From Nannocystis pusilla (lineage in GTDB: Bacteria > Myxococcota_A > Polyangia > Nannocystales > Nannocystaceae): a DNA stretch of 64,000 bases. The stretch lies in NCBI RefSeq assembly GCF_026626665.1, contig NZ_JAPNKE010000002.1:4751168-4815167 (forward strand), written 5' to 3'. Positions 46,007 through 55,108 of the stretch are shown here, one piece after another. How positions within the stretch are numbered: the stretch's first letter is position 1; each line of letters starts with the position of its first letter. Below the pieces are notes generated by a model. The model made no database searches. It saw nothing but the letters and a program-made list of their open reading frames with translations, and was not told the DNA's origin. A program made the translations under genes and the position numbers.

Positions 46007-46158
46007 CCTGTCTCATGAGCCAGGCTCGCCCGCGCCCGCTCGCCATGCGCGGTCGCAAGGAGCTCCGGCCCGTCGGTGGCCTGTCCCAAGAGACAGGCGC
46101 ACGTCCGTCACCTGTCACAAGAGACAGGCGCTCGTCCTCACCTGTCTCTCCGGACAGG
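46007..46158. repeat. Third array of palindromic elements, downstream of bioB
   Basis: Four copies: CCTG-N10-CAGG (46007-46024), GCCTGTC-N6-GACAGGC (46079-46098), CCTGTC-N6-GACAGG (46111-46128) and CCTGTC-N6-GACAGG (46141-46158), the last three about 31 bp apart. They end just before the bioB stop at 46161. The rest of the 324-bp gap up to the porin gene start (45836) holds nothing else recognisable. Confidence 0.75.
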
Positions 46159-46160
46159 CG

Positions 46161-47258
46161 CTACGCGAGCACGGGCAGGTGGGTCGCGCCGGCGCGCCGC
46201 TCGACGCGGGGGGCCATCTCCGGGCGGGGCGGCGGGGCCTCGCCGGTGGCGCACACGCGGCCGCGCAGGCCCAGCTGCTCGAGCATGTCGAGGTCGTCCT
46301 GGGTCGAGCGGTTGGGCGTGGTGAGGAAGTCGCCGATCATCATGCCGGACGCGCCGGCGGCGAAGATCATCGGCTGCAGCTGGCCGAGGTGCTGGCGGCC
46401 GGCGGCGATGAAGATGTTCTGGCGCGGCAGGGCCAGGCGGAAGCAGGCGATGATGCGCAGCATCTCGCGCGGCGGCAGCGGGTCGACGTGCTGCAGGTTC
46501 GTGCCCTCGATGCTGACGAGGAAGTTGATCGGCACCTCGTCGACGTCGAGGCCGCGCAGCTCGATGGCCAGCTCGGCGCGGTGCTGGGGCTTCTCGCCCA
46601 TGCCGAAGATCCCGCCGACGCAGGTGCGGAGGCCGAGCTCCTTGGCCGCGCGGATGGTGTTCAGGCGATCGTCGTAGGTGTGGGTGGTGACGATCTGCTC
46701 GTAGTAGCTGCGACCCGACTCGAGGTTGTGGTTGAACTCGGTCATGCCGGCGTCGCGCAGCTCGCGGAGCGCCTCCTTGCTGACGATCCCGAGCGACGCG
46801 TGGGCCTCGGTGTGACCCGCGGCGCGGACCTGGCGGATGCCCTCGATCATGTGCTTCAGGCCCTTCGACCCGTCCTCGTAGCCGCGCGTGGCGGTCACCA
46901 GGCCGAGCGCCGTCGCGCCCTGGCCCTGGGCCTTGCGGCTGGCGGCGACCATGTCGGCGTGGCCGAGGAACTTGTCGGCCTTGATGTGGGTGGTGAAGTG
47001 CTTCGACTGCGCACAGAAGCCGCAGTCCTCGGGGCACCCGCCCATCTTGGCGTTGACGATCGAGCACAGGTGGACCTCGTCGCCGAAGCGAGCGCGGCGC
47101 AGCCGGTCGGCCGCCGCCATCAGGTCCCCGAGCTCGGCCTCGCCGCTCAGGTAACGGACCAGGGTCGCCCCGTCGAGCGCGTCCCACTCACCGCCGAGGA
47201 TCCGATCGGCGATGGCGTGCGGAGCGGGGAGTTCGGGGCGCGCGTCGAGGCTCGTCAT
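46161..47258 (-). CDS. bioB: Biotin synthase
   Basis: A 365-residue radical SAM enzyme from ATG 47258 (MTSLDARPEL). The SAM-cluster cysteines are C75, C79 and C82 (GGCPEDCGFC). Other BioB signatures are AASRKAQGQGATALGLVTAT, EFNHNLESGRSYYEQIVTTH with the conserved THTYDDRL, GGIFGMGE and MMIGDFLTT. It inserts sulfur into dethiobiotin using a second [2Fe-2S] cluster as donor. No other bio gene is nearby. The upstream gene is the divergent PDH E1alpha, about 215 bp away. An upstream GTG would add 75 residues of low-complexity sequence and is rejected. Confidence 0.93.
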   Translation of the reverse strand: MTSLDARPELPAPHAIADRILGGEWDALDGATLVRYLSGEAELGDLMAAADRLRRARFGDEVHLCSIVNAKMGGCPEDCGFCAQSKHFTTHIKADKFLGHADMVAASRKAQGQGATALGLVTATRGYEDGSKGLKHMIEGIRQVRAAGHTEAHASLGIVSKEALRELRDAGMTEFNHNLESGRSYYEQIVTTHTYDDRLNTIRAAKELGLRTCVGGIFGMGEKPQHRAELAIELRGLDVDEVPINFLVSIEGTNLQHVDPLPPREMLRIIACFRLALPRQNIFIAAGRQHLGQLQPMIFAAGASGMMIGDFLTTPNRSTQDDLDMLEQLGLRGRVCATGEAPPPRPEMAPRVERRAGATHLPVLA

Positions 47259-47474
47259 GGCGCGAGGTATACCGCAAGCACGCGCGGCGCGGACCGGGAG
47301 CCCGGCGCGCGTTCGTCGTGCGCGCTCGCCCGTCCGCCGCATCTGCCGCGGTCCGCGAGTGAGCTTTGCCGTGCACCGTCCTTCGCGTCCCCGCGCGGCG
47401 AGCTCGACGGATCTCGCGCTTTCACCGCTCGGTCCCCGGTGGTACCCTCCCCGCGCCCGCGAGAAGGGTCCCCA

Positions 47475-48569
47475 ATGACGCAATCAGAAGCCGCACCAGA
47501 CGCTGCCCCGGAGAGCACCGTGGACGCCGCGTACGAGGCCAAGCTCCGCGCCGACTACGACGGCCAGAGCCGTGAAGATGTCCTGCGAGACTACCGCGAG
47601 ATGCTGCGGATCCGCCGCTTCGAGGAGGCGGCCGCCCGCGCCTACACGCGCGGCAAGATCAGCGGATTTCTCCACCTCTACATCGGCCAGGAAGCGATCG
47701 CCATCGCCACCCAGCAGGTGATGGAGCCCGGCGATCGCGTCGTCTCCACCTACCGCACCCACGGCTTCGCCATCGCCCTCGGCTCCGATCCCAAGGCGTG
47801 CGCGGCCGAGCTGTTCGGCAAGGCCGCGGGCCTGGTCGGCGGCGTCGGCGGGTCGATGCACTTCTTCGACAAGGAGCGCGGGCTGTGGGGCGGCTACGCG
47901 ATCGTCGGCAACCACATCCCGGTCGCCGCCGGCCACGCGTTCGCCTCGCAGTACACCGGCGACGGCCGCGTCACCCTCTGCTTCATGGGCGACGGCGCCG
48001 TCGGCATCGGCCCCGTGCACGAGGGCATGACGATGGCCGGCATCATGAAGCTGCCGATCGTCTTCGTGGTCGAGAACAACCAGTACTCGATGGGCACCCC
48101 GCTCAAGCGCACCCTGCCGGTCGAGGACATCACCGCCCGCGCGGCCGGCTACGGGTTCGCCAGCGACCGCTTCCACGTCACCAGCGTGCAGGAGACCCGG
48201 CGCCGCCTCGGCGAGGCCGTCGAGCGCGCGCGCAAGGACGGCAAGCCCACGCTGGTCGAGCTCATCACCTACCGCTTCCGCGGCCACAGCATGAGCGACC
48301 CGGCCAAGTACCGGCAGAAGGAAGAGGTCGATCGCTGGCGGCTCAACGACCCGCTCGAGCGCACGCTGATGGCGCTGAAGACGATCTACCAGGTCCCCGA
48401 GGCGGAGCTCGACGCGATGGACGAGACGATCGTCGCCGAGATGGACGGCGCCTACGAGTTCGCCGACAAGGCCCCGGCCCCGGCGCCCGAGGCCCGGTTC
48501 GACAACGTGATGGCCGAGGGCCCTTACTACGGCGACAGCGCGACCACGCGGCCGGCGGGAGTGGAGTAA
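47475..48569 (+). CDS. pdhA: Pyruvate dehydrogenase E1 component, alpha subunit
   Basis: A 364-residue ThDP enzyme subunit from ATG 47475, preceded by GAGAAGGG. Motifs: RRFEEAAARAYTRGKISGF, LYIGQEAIA, GVGGSMHFFD, the ThDP-binding GDGAVGIGPVHEGM to VVENNQYSMGT, and YRFRGHSMSDPAKYR with the phosphorylation-loop region. It decarboxylates pyruvate and reductively acylates E2. First gene of a three-gene operon: E1beta starts 5 bp after its stop, then E2 after 25 bp. An E3 (lipoamide dehydrogenase) gene is not in the window. Confidence 0.93.
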   Translation: MTQSEAAPDAAPESTVDAAYEAKLRADYDGQSREDVLRDYREMLRIRRFEEAAARAYTRGKISGFLHLYIGQEAIAIATQQVMEPGDRVVSTYRTHGFAIALGSDPKACAAELFGKAAGLVGGVGGSMHFFDKERGLWGGYAIVGNHIPVAAGHAFASQYTGDGRVTLCFMGDGAVGIGPVHEGMTMAGIMKLPIVFVVENNQYSMGTPLKRTLPVEDITARAAGYGFASDRFHVTSVQETRRRLGEAVERARKDGKPTLVELITYRFRGHSMSDPAKYRQKEEVDRWRLNDPLERTLMALKTIYQVPEAELDAMDETIVAEMDGAYEFADKAPAPAPEARFDNVMAEGPYYGDSATTRPAGVE

Positions 48570-48573
48570 GACC

Positions 48574-49554
48574 ATGCCGATTCTGCAGATCCGCCAGGCG
48601 ATCCGCGACGCGATGAAGGAGGAGATGGAGCGCGACGAGCGCGTCTTCCTCATGGGCGAAGAGGTCGGCTACTACAACGGCGCCTACAAGTGCAGCGAGG
48701 GGCTCCTCGACCACTTCGGGGAGAAGCGCGTGATCGACACGCCGATCACCGAGACCGGCTTCGCCGGCATCGGCATCGGCGCCGCGATGTGCGGGCTCCG
48801 CCCGATCATCGAGTTCATGACGTTCAACTTCTCGGCCGTCGCGTTCGACCAGATCTTGAACAACGCGGCCAAGCTGCGCCACATGACGCACGGCCAGTTC
48901 GGCGTGCCGATCGTGTTCCGCGGGCCCAACGCGGCCGCGCACATGCTCGGCTCGACGCACAGCCAGGCCTTCGAGCACTTCTACGCCCACATCCCCGGGC
49001 TCAAGGTCATCGCCGTCGCCACCCCGTACGACGCCAAGGGCCTGCTCAAGACGGCGATCCGCGACGAGAACCCGGTGCTGTTCCTCGAGAGCGAGCTGAT
49101 GTACTCGGTCAAGGGCGAGGTGCCCGAGGAGGAGTACCTCATCCCGTTCGGCCAGGCCGACATCAAGCGCCCGGGCGAGCACGTCACCGTGATCACGTGG
49201 GGCCAGGGCGTGCCGGTCGCGCTCAAGGCCGCCGAGCTCGCGGCCGCCGAGGACGTCTCGTGCGAGGTCATCGACCTGCGCTCGATCCGTCCGATGGACG
49301 AGGCCGCGATCATCGCCTCCGTCAAGAAGACCAACCGCGCGGTCATCGTCTACCACGGCTGGCCCAACGGCGGCGTCGGCGGCGACATCATCGCCCGCAT
49401 CCAGGAGCTCGCGTTCGACGACCTCGACGCCCCGGTCCTCCGCGTCTGCTACGAGGACCTGCCGATGCCGTACGCCGAGAACCTCGAGAACCTCATCCTC
49501 CCCTCGCCCGAGCGCGCCCTCGCGGCCATCCGGCGCGTCACGTACAAGCGCTGA
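48574..49554 (+). CDS. pdhB: Pyruvate dehydrogenase E1 component, beta subunit
   Basis: A 326-residue protein from ATG 48574. Signatures: FLMGEEVGYYNGAYKCSEGL, DTPITETGFAGIGIGAAMCG, a PNAAAHMLGSTHSQAFEHFY segment and the C-terminal VIDLRSIRPMDEAAIIASVK. With E1alpha it forms the alpha2beta2 heterotetramer. The gene follows E1alpha with four intergenic bases, consistent with stoichiometric translation. No anomaly. Confidence 0.93.
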   Translation: MPILQIRQAIRDAMKEEMERDERVFLMGEEVGYYNGAYKCSEGLLDHFGEKRVIDTPITETGFAGIGIGAAMCGLRPIIEFMTFNFSAVAFDQILNNAAKLRHMTHGQFGVPIVFRGPNAAAHMLGSTHSQAFEHFYAHIPGLKVIAVATPYDAKGLLKTAIRDENPVLFLESELMYSVKGEVPEEEYLIPFGQADIKRPGEHVTVITWGQGVPVALKAAELAAAEDVSCEVIDLRSIRPMDEAAIIASVKKTNRAVIVYHGWPNGGVGGDIIARIQELAFDDLDAPVLRVCYEDLPMPYAENLENLILPSPERALAAIRRVTYKR

Positions 49555-49579
49555 GCACCTGGTCAAGGAGACAGACCCC

Positions 49580-51040
49580 ATGGCAACCGTGGTCACACTT
49601 CCCCGCCTCAGCGACACGATGGAAGAGGGCGTGATCGCCAAGTGGCGGATCAAGGTCGGCGACAAGGTCAAGCGCGGCCAGGTCATCGCCGACATCGAGA
49701 CCGACAAGGCGACGATGGAGTTCGAGTCCTTCGACGCCGGCACCGTCCTCAAGCTGGTCGCCCCCGAAGGCGAGGCGCTGCCCGTCGGCGCCCCGATCGC
49801 CGTGTTCGGCCAGCCCGGCGAGAACCCCGACGCCGCCGGCGCCCCCGCGCCCAAGGCCGAAGACAAGCCCGCCAAGGCCGAGGCCGAGCCCGCCAAGGCC
49901 GAGCCCGCCAAGGCCGAGCCCGCGCCCGCCAAGGCCGCGAGCAAGCCCGAGGCCAAGCCCGCCCAGCCCGAGGCGAAGGCCGAGGCCGCGGCCGCGCAGA
50001 CGGCCGCCGCCGCGTCGGCCGCGCCCGACGGCGACGACGACGAGGACGAGGAGCCTGGCCCGAAGGCCACGTCCCAGGGGACAGGTCCCCAAGGACAGGT
50101 CGATCGCGGCCGGATCCCCGCCTCGCCGGTGGCCCGCCGCCTGGCCCGCGAGCACGACCTCGAGCTGGGCCAGATCCAGGGCTCCGGCCCGCGCGGTCGG
50201 GTCGTCAAGGCCGACGTCGAGCAGGCGATCGCCAAGGGCCCGCAGGCCCGCCCGGCCGCCGCCGCGACCGGCGCTGCGGGACCTGTCCCGACGGCCAGCC
50301 AGGCCGCCGGCGCCCACGCGGCCGACGTCGACGAGCACGGCCGCCCGTACATCAGCCGGCCCGACCGCACGGTCAAGCTGTCGCAGATGCGCAAGACGAT
50401 CGCCAAGCGCATGGGCCAGGCGAAGCGGGAGATCCCGCATATCTACCTGACGATGCCGATCGTCATGGACAAGGCGGTCGCGCTGCGGGCCGAGTTCAAC
50501 CTCTCGGTCGACGGCACCAAGGCGAGCCTCAACGACCTGGTGATCCTCGCGGCCGCCCGCGCGCTGCGCAAGCACCCGCGGGTCAACGCCTACTACACCG
50601 ACAACGGCATCGTCGAGCGCGGCGACGTCCACGTCGGCGTGGCGGTCGCGCTCGACGACGGCCTCATCGTCCCGCCGGTCCGCTTCGCCGACCAGAAGAC
50701 GCTCAAGCAGGTCTCGATCGACGTCCGCGACCTCGGCACCCGCGCCAAGGAGAAGACGCTCAAGCCGGAGGAGCTGACCGGCAGCACCTTCACCGTGTCG
50801 AACCTCGGCATGTTCGGCATCGAGGAGTTCTGCGCGATCGTCAACCCCGGCGAGGCCGCGATCCTGGCCGTCGGCGCGGTCCAGGACGAGGCCGTGGTCG
50901 AGGACGGCCAGCTCGTCGCCCGCAAGCGCATGCGCGTCACCCTGTGCAGCGACCACCGCGTGTTCGACGGGGCAGAGTCGGCCAAGTACCTGCAGACCCT
51001 GCGCAAGCTGCTCGAGAGCCCGCTGTCGCTCCTGACCTGA
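49580..51040 (+). CDS. pdhC: Dihydrolipoyllysine acetyltransferase (PDH E2)
   Basis: A 486-residue E2 from ATG 49580. One lipoyl domain (residues 1-80, lipoyl-lysine K43 in ETDKATMEF) is followed by an Ala/Pro/Lys/Glu-rich linker (about 80-160). The peripheral-subunit-binding domain (PASPVARRLAREHDLELGQI) and the catalytic domain ending in SDHRVFDGAESAKYL (H459) follow. Palindromic elements occur in the two linkers at about 50069-50100 and 50282-50297, translated as Ser-Gln-Gly-Thr-Gly-Pro-Gln-Gly-Gln and Gly-Pro-Val-Pro-Thr-Ala-Ser-Gln. It uses a single lipoyl domain, where many proteobacterial E2s have two or three. Confidence 0.93.
   Translation: MATVVTLPRLSDTMEEGVIAKWRIKVGDKVKRGQVIADIETDKATMEFESFDAGTVLKLVAPEGEALPVGAPIAVFGQPGENPDAAGAPAPKAEDKPAKAEAEPAKAEPAKAEPAPAKAASKPEAKPAQPEAKAEAAAAQTAAAASAAPDGDDDEDEEPGPKATSQGTGPQGQVDRGRIPASPVARRLAREHDLELGQIQGSGPRGRVVKADVEQAIAKGPQARPAAAATGAAGPVPTASQAAGAHAADVDEHGRPYISRPDRTVKLSQMRKTIAKRMGQAKREIPHIYLTMPIVMDKAVALRAEFNLSVDGTKASLNDLVILAAARALRKHPRVNAYYTDNGIVERGDVHVGVAVALDDGLIVPPVRFADQKTLKQVSIDVRDLGTRAKEKTLKPEELTGSTFTVSNLGMFGIEEFCAIVNPGEAAILAVGAVQDEAVVEDGQLVARKRMRVTLCSDHRVFDGAESAKYLQTLRKLLESPLSLLT
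50069..50100. repeat. Palindromic elements in the E2 interdomain linker
   Basis: Two overlapping copies (GTCCCAGGGGAC and CAGGTCCCCAAGGACAGGT), located exactly in a flexible linker between structured domains. Confidence 0.5.
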
Positions 51041-51047
51041 GGGACAG

Positions 51048-51904
51048 GTGGCCGTGGACCCGCACCGCCGCGCCCGCGTGACCCGCAGCGAGGCGGGCGG
51101 CTCCCGCTGGGAGGTCGCCACCCGCGAGCTCCCGGCCGGCCTGCGGGCCCACGTGCGCGGCCTCCTCGGCTACAGCGAGGCGGCCGCGCTGCCGTGCCTG
51201 CGGCGCGAGTTCCCGCTGCCGCAGGTCGTCGTCATCATCGAGTTCGGCCCGCCGATCCGCGTCCACGACGGCGACGGCACGCCTCGCGCTACGCCGGCGG
51301 GTTCGTGGCCGGCCTGAACGACTGCTGGACCGAGACCGGCCACGACGGCGCGCAGGCGGGCATCCAGCTCAACCTGACCCCGATCGGCGCGCGCCTGCTG
51401 TTCGGCGTGGCGCTGTCCGAGCTGGCCGGCCGCGTCGTCCACCTCGACGACCTGCTGCCGCGCGCGCACCGGGGCCTGGCCGAGCGCCTCGCCGCGCGCC
51501 CCGACTGGGATGACCGTTTCGACATGGTCGAAAGTTTCATCGCCGCGCGGCTCGCCGAGGCCCGCCTCGAGGTCGGCACGGTCGCCTGGGCCTGCCGCCG
51601 GATCGAGGCCAGCGCCGGCGCGGTCGACATCGGCCGCCTGGCGAGCGAGCTCGGCTACAGCGGCAAGCACCTGATCGCCCTGTTCCGCGATCGGGTCGGC
51701 GTGCCGCCAAAAGTGCTGGCGCGCCTGGTCCGCTTCGACCATCTGGTGCGCCGCCTGAAGTGGGGCCCACAGACCACCTGGGCCGCCCTCGCGGCCGAAT
51801 TCGGGTTCGCCGATCAGGCCCATTTGACCCGCGAGATCCGCGGCTTCACCGGCGTCACCCCGACCGACGCCCGGGCGCTCCTCGGCGACCTCACGTTCGG
51901 CTGA
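51048..51904 (+). CDS. AraC-family regulator, frameshifted
   Basis: From GTG 51048, seven bases after the E2 stop, the N-terminal sensing part runs to GDGT. The frame then shifts near 51282-51288 into SRYAGGFVAGLNDCW and the C-terminal AraC domain: GAVDIGRLASELGYSGKHLI, ALFRDRVGVPPKVLARLVRF and WAALAAEFGFADQAHLTREI. Two HTH motifs are complete. The paired downstream gene (VOC family) is a common partner of this regulator type. The N-terminus being immediately behind E2 could place it on the PDH transcript. Confidence 0.75.
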
Positions 51905-51981
51905 GGCCGCCGCGCGGCAGGTGCACTTGTTCAAGACCGACCCCCGGGCAGGCGATTAGGTTGAGCTGCAAGGAAACAGCC

Positions 51982-52445
51982 ATGTCCAAGCTCAGCCCGA
52001 TTCCCCCGGCCCGCGCGTGATCCCCAACCTCGTCGTCCGCGACGGGACGGCCGCGCTCGACTTCTACGCCAAGGCCTTCGGCGCCGAGGAGATCTTGCGC
52101 CTGCACGAACCCGACGGGCGGGTCGCCCACGCCGAGTTGTCGGTGTTCGGGGGCCGCATCGCGGTGGCCAGCGAGTACCCGTCGCTCGGCTTCCTCGCGC
52201 CCACCTCCGACCGCATCTCCCACACGCTGACCGTGTACGTCGAAGACGTGGACGCCGTCGCCGCCCGCGCCGTCGCGGCCGGGGCCCGGCTCGAGCGGCC
52301 GATCGAAGTCGAGTTCTACGGTGACCGCTCGGCCCGCCTGACCGACCCGTTCGGCCACCGCTGGAACGTCCAGAGCCGCGTCGAGGACGTCTCGGCGGCG
52401 GAGATGCAGCGGCGGCTCGACGCCCTGAGCGCCCCGTCCACCTGA
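51982..52445 (+). CDS. VOC-superfamily (PhnB-like) protein, frameshifted near the start
   Basis: ATG 51982, after AAGGAAAC, begins MSKLSPIPPA. A shift near 52008-52014 joins it to IPNLVVRDGTAALDFYAKAF. The remainder has the PhnB/glyoxalase-like pattern: GAEEILRLHEPDGRVAHAEL, FGGRIAVASEYPSLGFLAP, TVYVEDVDAVAARAVAAGAR and LTDPFGHRWNV. Probably a small dimeric VOC protein; substrate unknown. It lies 77 bp downstream of the AraC gene and may be its target. Without the correction the first frame gives only a 12-residue peptide. Confidence 0.75.
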
Positions 52446-52473
52446 GCGCCGGCGCGCCGGCGCGCGCTCACGG

Positions 52474-53076
52474 GTGATTGTCGCCGACCGTCGGCTCCGG
52501 CATCCTCAGACGACCTTGGCACTGTCCGACGCGCCGTCTCACGAACTCAGTGAATTGCACGACCTGGTCGAAGGGGCGCTGCGCGCCGCGCAGGCCCGCC
52601 CGACCGCCGAGACGACGCGGAAGGAGCGACACAAGGCTCGCTCGCGTCACTTCGTGCTCGCCCTCGCCGACGCCCTGCGCGAGCACGAGGGCAAAGACGT
52701 CGACATCCTGAGCCGCTATCACGACGACGCCCGCCCGCGCCTCGGCACCGGCGATCTGCTGCACGACATCACCCTCAGCCGCAGCGTCCAGATCGGCGAG
52801 CTCTGGTACCTCACGGAGGTGCTGTGGCAAGTCGAGTCCGAGCTGGCGCTCGACCGCCCCGACCCGGTCCACGACTTCAACAAGCTGGTCCTCGGGTCCG
52901 CGCACCACAAGCTGTTCGTCGCCTCGATGGTCCCCGAGCCCGAGGCCCTGCTGCGGACGCTCGAGCCTGCGGCGGCGCGCTGCACCGGCCGCGTGTTCCT
53001 GGCCCTCATCCCGCACCCCGACCACTGGGACGGCAACACCGCCGGCGGCGTGCGGACCTGGCAATTCCGCCGCTGA
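52474..53076 (+). CDS. Hypothetical protein
   Basis: A 200-residue frame from GTG 52474 with consistent coding character: long amphipathic helices (SHELSELHDLVEGALRAAQA, SRHFVLALADALREHEGKDV) and a C-terminal VFLALIPHPDHWDGNTAGG. No signal peptide or membrane segment, so cytosolic. I do not recognise the family. The true start may be later, since the first 16 residues look unstructured. Isolated on its strand. Confidence 0.6.
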   Translation: MIVADRRLRHPQTTLALSDAPSHELSELHDLVEGALRAAQARPTAETTRKERHKARSRHFVLALADALREHEGKDVDILSRYHDDARPRLGTGDLLHDITLSRSVQIGELWYLTEVLWQVESELALDRPDPVHDFNKLVLGSAHHKLFVASMVPEPEALLRTLEPAAARCTGRVFLALIPHPDHWDGNTAGGVRTWQFRR

Positions 53077-53405
53077 TCGGCGGCGCGTCACCGCATTCCT
53101 GCTCGCCCGCCGCGAGCGAACTCTTGGCCCCTCGCGCGCGCGTGTGAGGGGGCCGAGCTGCGATCGCGCGATCGCACGACGCCGCCGCTGCTCGTGGCCG
53201 CGCGGTCTGCTGGCGCCCGTGGAGAAAAGTGCCACTGGCGAATCGACGTTCGCGTCAGGCTCCGCCTGTCGCTGCCGGCGCCCCCACCTGTCGCCGCACA
53301 ATCGACGCTGGGGCCACTCCGCAAAGGTCGAACGCGGCGCCCGAGGCGCTGAGAGAGCCCCTGCTGGCGTCTCGATCGCGGCCTCGCTACTGTCGTGGCC
53401 TACCC
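53077..53405. other. Intergenic region of about 330 bp
   Basis: No gene or repeat recognised. The DUF4169 gene promoter is expected at the right end. Confidence 0.4.
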
Positions 53406-53606
53406 ATGGGCGATGTGATCAATCTGAATCGTTATCGCAAGGCCAAGGCCCGCGCCGAGAAGGAGCAGAAGGCCGAGGCCAACCGCGTCCGGCACGCCCG
53501 CACGCGGACCGAGAAGCAGGCCGTGCAGCGCGAGCTCGACCGCCAGGCCACCGAGCTCGACGGCAAGCGACTCGACAGCGCCGACGAGGGGCCGCAGGGC
53601 CCATGA
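53406..53606 (+). CDS. DUF4169 family protein
   Basis: A 66-residue protein from ATG 53406. The start MGDVINLNRYRKAKARAEKE followed by a long charged helix with NRVRHARTRTEKQAVQRELD is the DUF4169 pattern known mainly from alphaproteobacteria. Function unknown; a single basic-acidic helix suggests nucleic-acid or protein binding. The upstream in-frame extension to 53229 is low in coding character. A palindromic element overlaps the stop codon region. Confidence 0.75.
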   Translation: MGDVINLNRYRKAKARAEKEQKAEANRVRHARTRTEKQAVQRELDRQATELDGKRLDSADEGPQGP

Positions 53607-53666
53607 CTGTTCGGACATGTCCGGACAGCCAGTGACGCCGGTCGCCGCTGCTGTCCGCAAGGACAT
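53607..53666. repeat. Palindromic elements directly after the DUF4169 gene
   Basis: CTGTTCGGACATGTCCGGACAG (53607-53628, a nested palindrome with CATG at its centre), starting at the base after the stop codon, and CTGTCC-N4-GGACAT at 53651-53666. Confidence 0.7.
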
Positions 53667-53748
53667 GTCTTGAAGGTCACATCTGAAATCCCCGCCCCGC
53701 GCGTCCGCCCCCACGGACGTCCGCGCCCGTTGACCCTCGGCGGCGCGC

Positions 53749-54747
53749 GTGGGATCGTCGGGCCGTGTCCGTCCTGCTCCGGGGCTCGCCGCGCTGCTGC
53801 TCGTGCTGCTCGCCCTGACGGCCGCCGGGTGGTTCGCCGCGCGGCCGTGGCTGGCCCCGCCGGCGGCCTCGCCCGAGCACGTCGCCGGCACGTGGAGCCG
53901 CGTCGAGGCGTGGGCCGCCGAGACGCGCCACGCCAACGCGCCGATCGAGGGGCTCCACGCCGCCCTGGAGCCGCTGCGCCGGGCCGGAGCGCGCGACGAG
54001 GCGTGGGAGCCGGCGCGACCGCCCGAGCCCGCCAGCGACCCGGCAACGCAGCAGGCCCTCGCCGCGCTGGCCGCGTGGGGCCAGGGCGGCGGCCTCGGGG
54101 ACGAGCTCTGCATCGTCGATCCGGCCGACCTCTCGGCCGGGCCGCCGCGGACCGTCGAGATGTTCCGCCTGGCTCGCCTCGCCTTCCGGCACGGCCGCGA
54201 CGACGGCGACCCCGCGTTCGCGGCGGCGCTGCGCCTCGGCGCCTACCTGCGCGGCCGCGGCCCGCTGCTCGCCGGCGCCGTCGGCTTCGCCATCGCCCGC
54301 GACGCCCTTCAGGTCGCCGAGGCCCGCAACCTGCCCGCCGGCCCGGCCTTCATGGCCTTCGCCCCGCGCCGCGAGGAGGTCCTGCCGATCCTCGCGCGCG
54401 AGGCCGTGTGCTCGCTGCGACTGGCCGAGGCCGCCCTGCGCAGCGGCGCGAGCGAGCCGCAGGGGCTCGCCGATCCCGGCGTCGTCGCCCGCTGGTCGAC
54501 CGCGTGGGTCGGCCCCGAGCGCGAGCTGGCGATGGCCCGCTGGTACCTCGGCGAGCGCGTCGCAGCGGCCGCGGCCGCCGGCGACGACCTCACCGCGGTG
54601 GCCGCGACCCAGGCCCTCCCGGACGAGCCCGACGCCCTGCCGGCCAGCCTGCTGGTGCGCTCGCTGGCGGCGAACGGCGCCACCGTGGTGGCCGACATGC
54701 AGGCCACCCTCGCCGCCTGGACCGCCCGCCTCGGCCCGCCGCCTTGA
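53749..54747 (+). CDS. Membrane-anchored hypothetical protein
   Basis: A 332-residue protein from GTG 53749 with one N-terminal membrane helix (GLAALLLVLLALTAAGWFAA). A helical, Ala/Arg-rich extracytoplasmic domain follows (VEMFRLARLAFRHGRD, PAFAAALRLGAYLRGRGPLL, AIARDALQVAEARNL). The repeat-like helices could be a TPR-like array without consensus. No family recognised. A palindromic element begins just after its stop and the 40-bp tandem repeat follows. Confidence 0.6.
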   Translation: MGSSGRVRPAPGLAALLLVLLALTAAGWFAARPWLAPPAASPEHVAGTWSRVEAWAAETRHANAPIEGLHAALEPLRRAGARDEAWEPARPPEPASDPATQQALAALAAWGQGGGLGDELCIVDPADLSAGPPRTVEMFRLARLAFRHGRDDGDPAFAAALRLGAYLRGRGPLLAGAVGFAIARDALQVAEARNLPAGPAFMAFAPRREEVLPILAREAVCSLRLAEAALRSGASEPQGLADPGVVARWSTAWVGPERELAMARWYLGERVAAAAAAGDDLTAVAATQALPDEPDALPASLLVRSLAANGATVVADMQATLAAWTARLGPPP

Positions 54748-54748
54748 G

Positions 54749-54764
54749 CTGTCCCCGAGGACAT
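54749..54764. repeat. Palindromic element after the 53749 gene
   Basis: CTGTCC-N4-GGACAT, two bases after the stop codon and leading into the 40-bp tandem repeat. Confidence 0.65.
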
Positions 54765-54800
54765 GCTCCTCGAGAAATGCGCGATCGAGCATGTCCTCGA

Positions 54801-55000
54801 GGGCGTGCCCTCGAGGACATGTTGCATCGCCGGTCCGCACGGGCGTGCCCTCGAGGACATGTTGCATCGCCGGTCCGCACGGGCGTGCCCTCGAGGACAC
54901 GTTGCATCGCCGGTCCGCACGGGCGTGCCCTCGAGGACATGTTGCATCGCCGGTCCGCACGGGCGTGCCCTCGAGGACATGTTGCATCGCCGGCCCGCTC
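54801..55000. repeat. Five perfect-register copies of a 40-bp tandem repeat
   Basis: Units at 54801, 54841, 54881, 54921 and 54961, each 40 bp and each containing GTGCCCTCGAGGACATGTTG, which is a variant of the palindromic element. Copies differ at 54900 (C for T) and in the last unit near 54994-54999. A preceding half-unit lies at 54790-54800. The region 54748-55108 has no gene. A unit of 40 is not a multiple of three. Confidence 0.9.
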
Positions 55001-55108
55001 GGTCGAGTCGCGGGCGTCCCCGGGCACGCCCGCGCGGCCGTGGTCATCGCCGCCGTGCCCGGCGGGCCCGCGCCCGAGCGGAGCTAGCCACGCCCGGCGC
55101 CGCCCGCC

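Noticed and set aside
54801..55000. Coding repeat protein
   Set aside because: The unit is 40 bp, so the reading frame changes in each copy; no start or family signal is associated.
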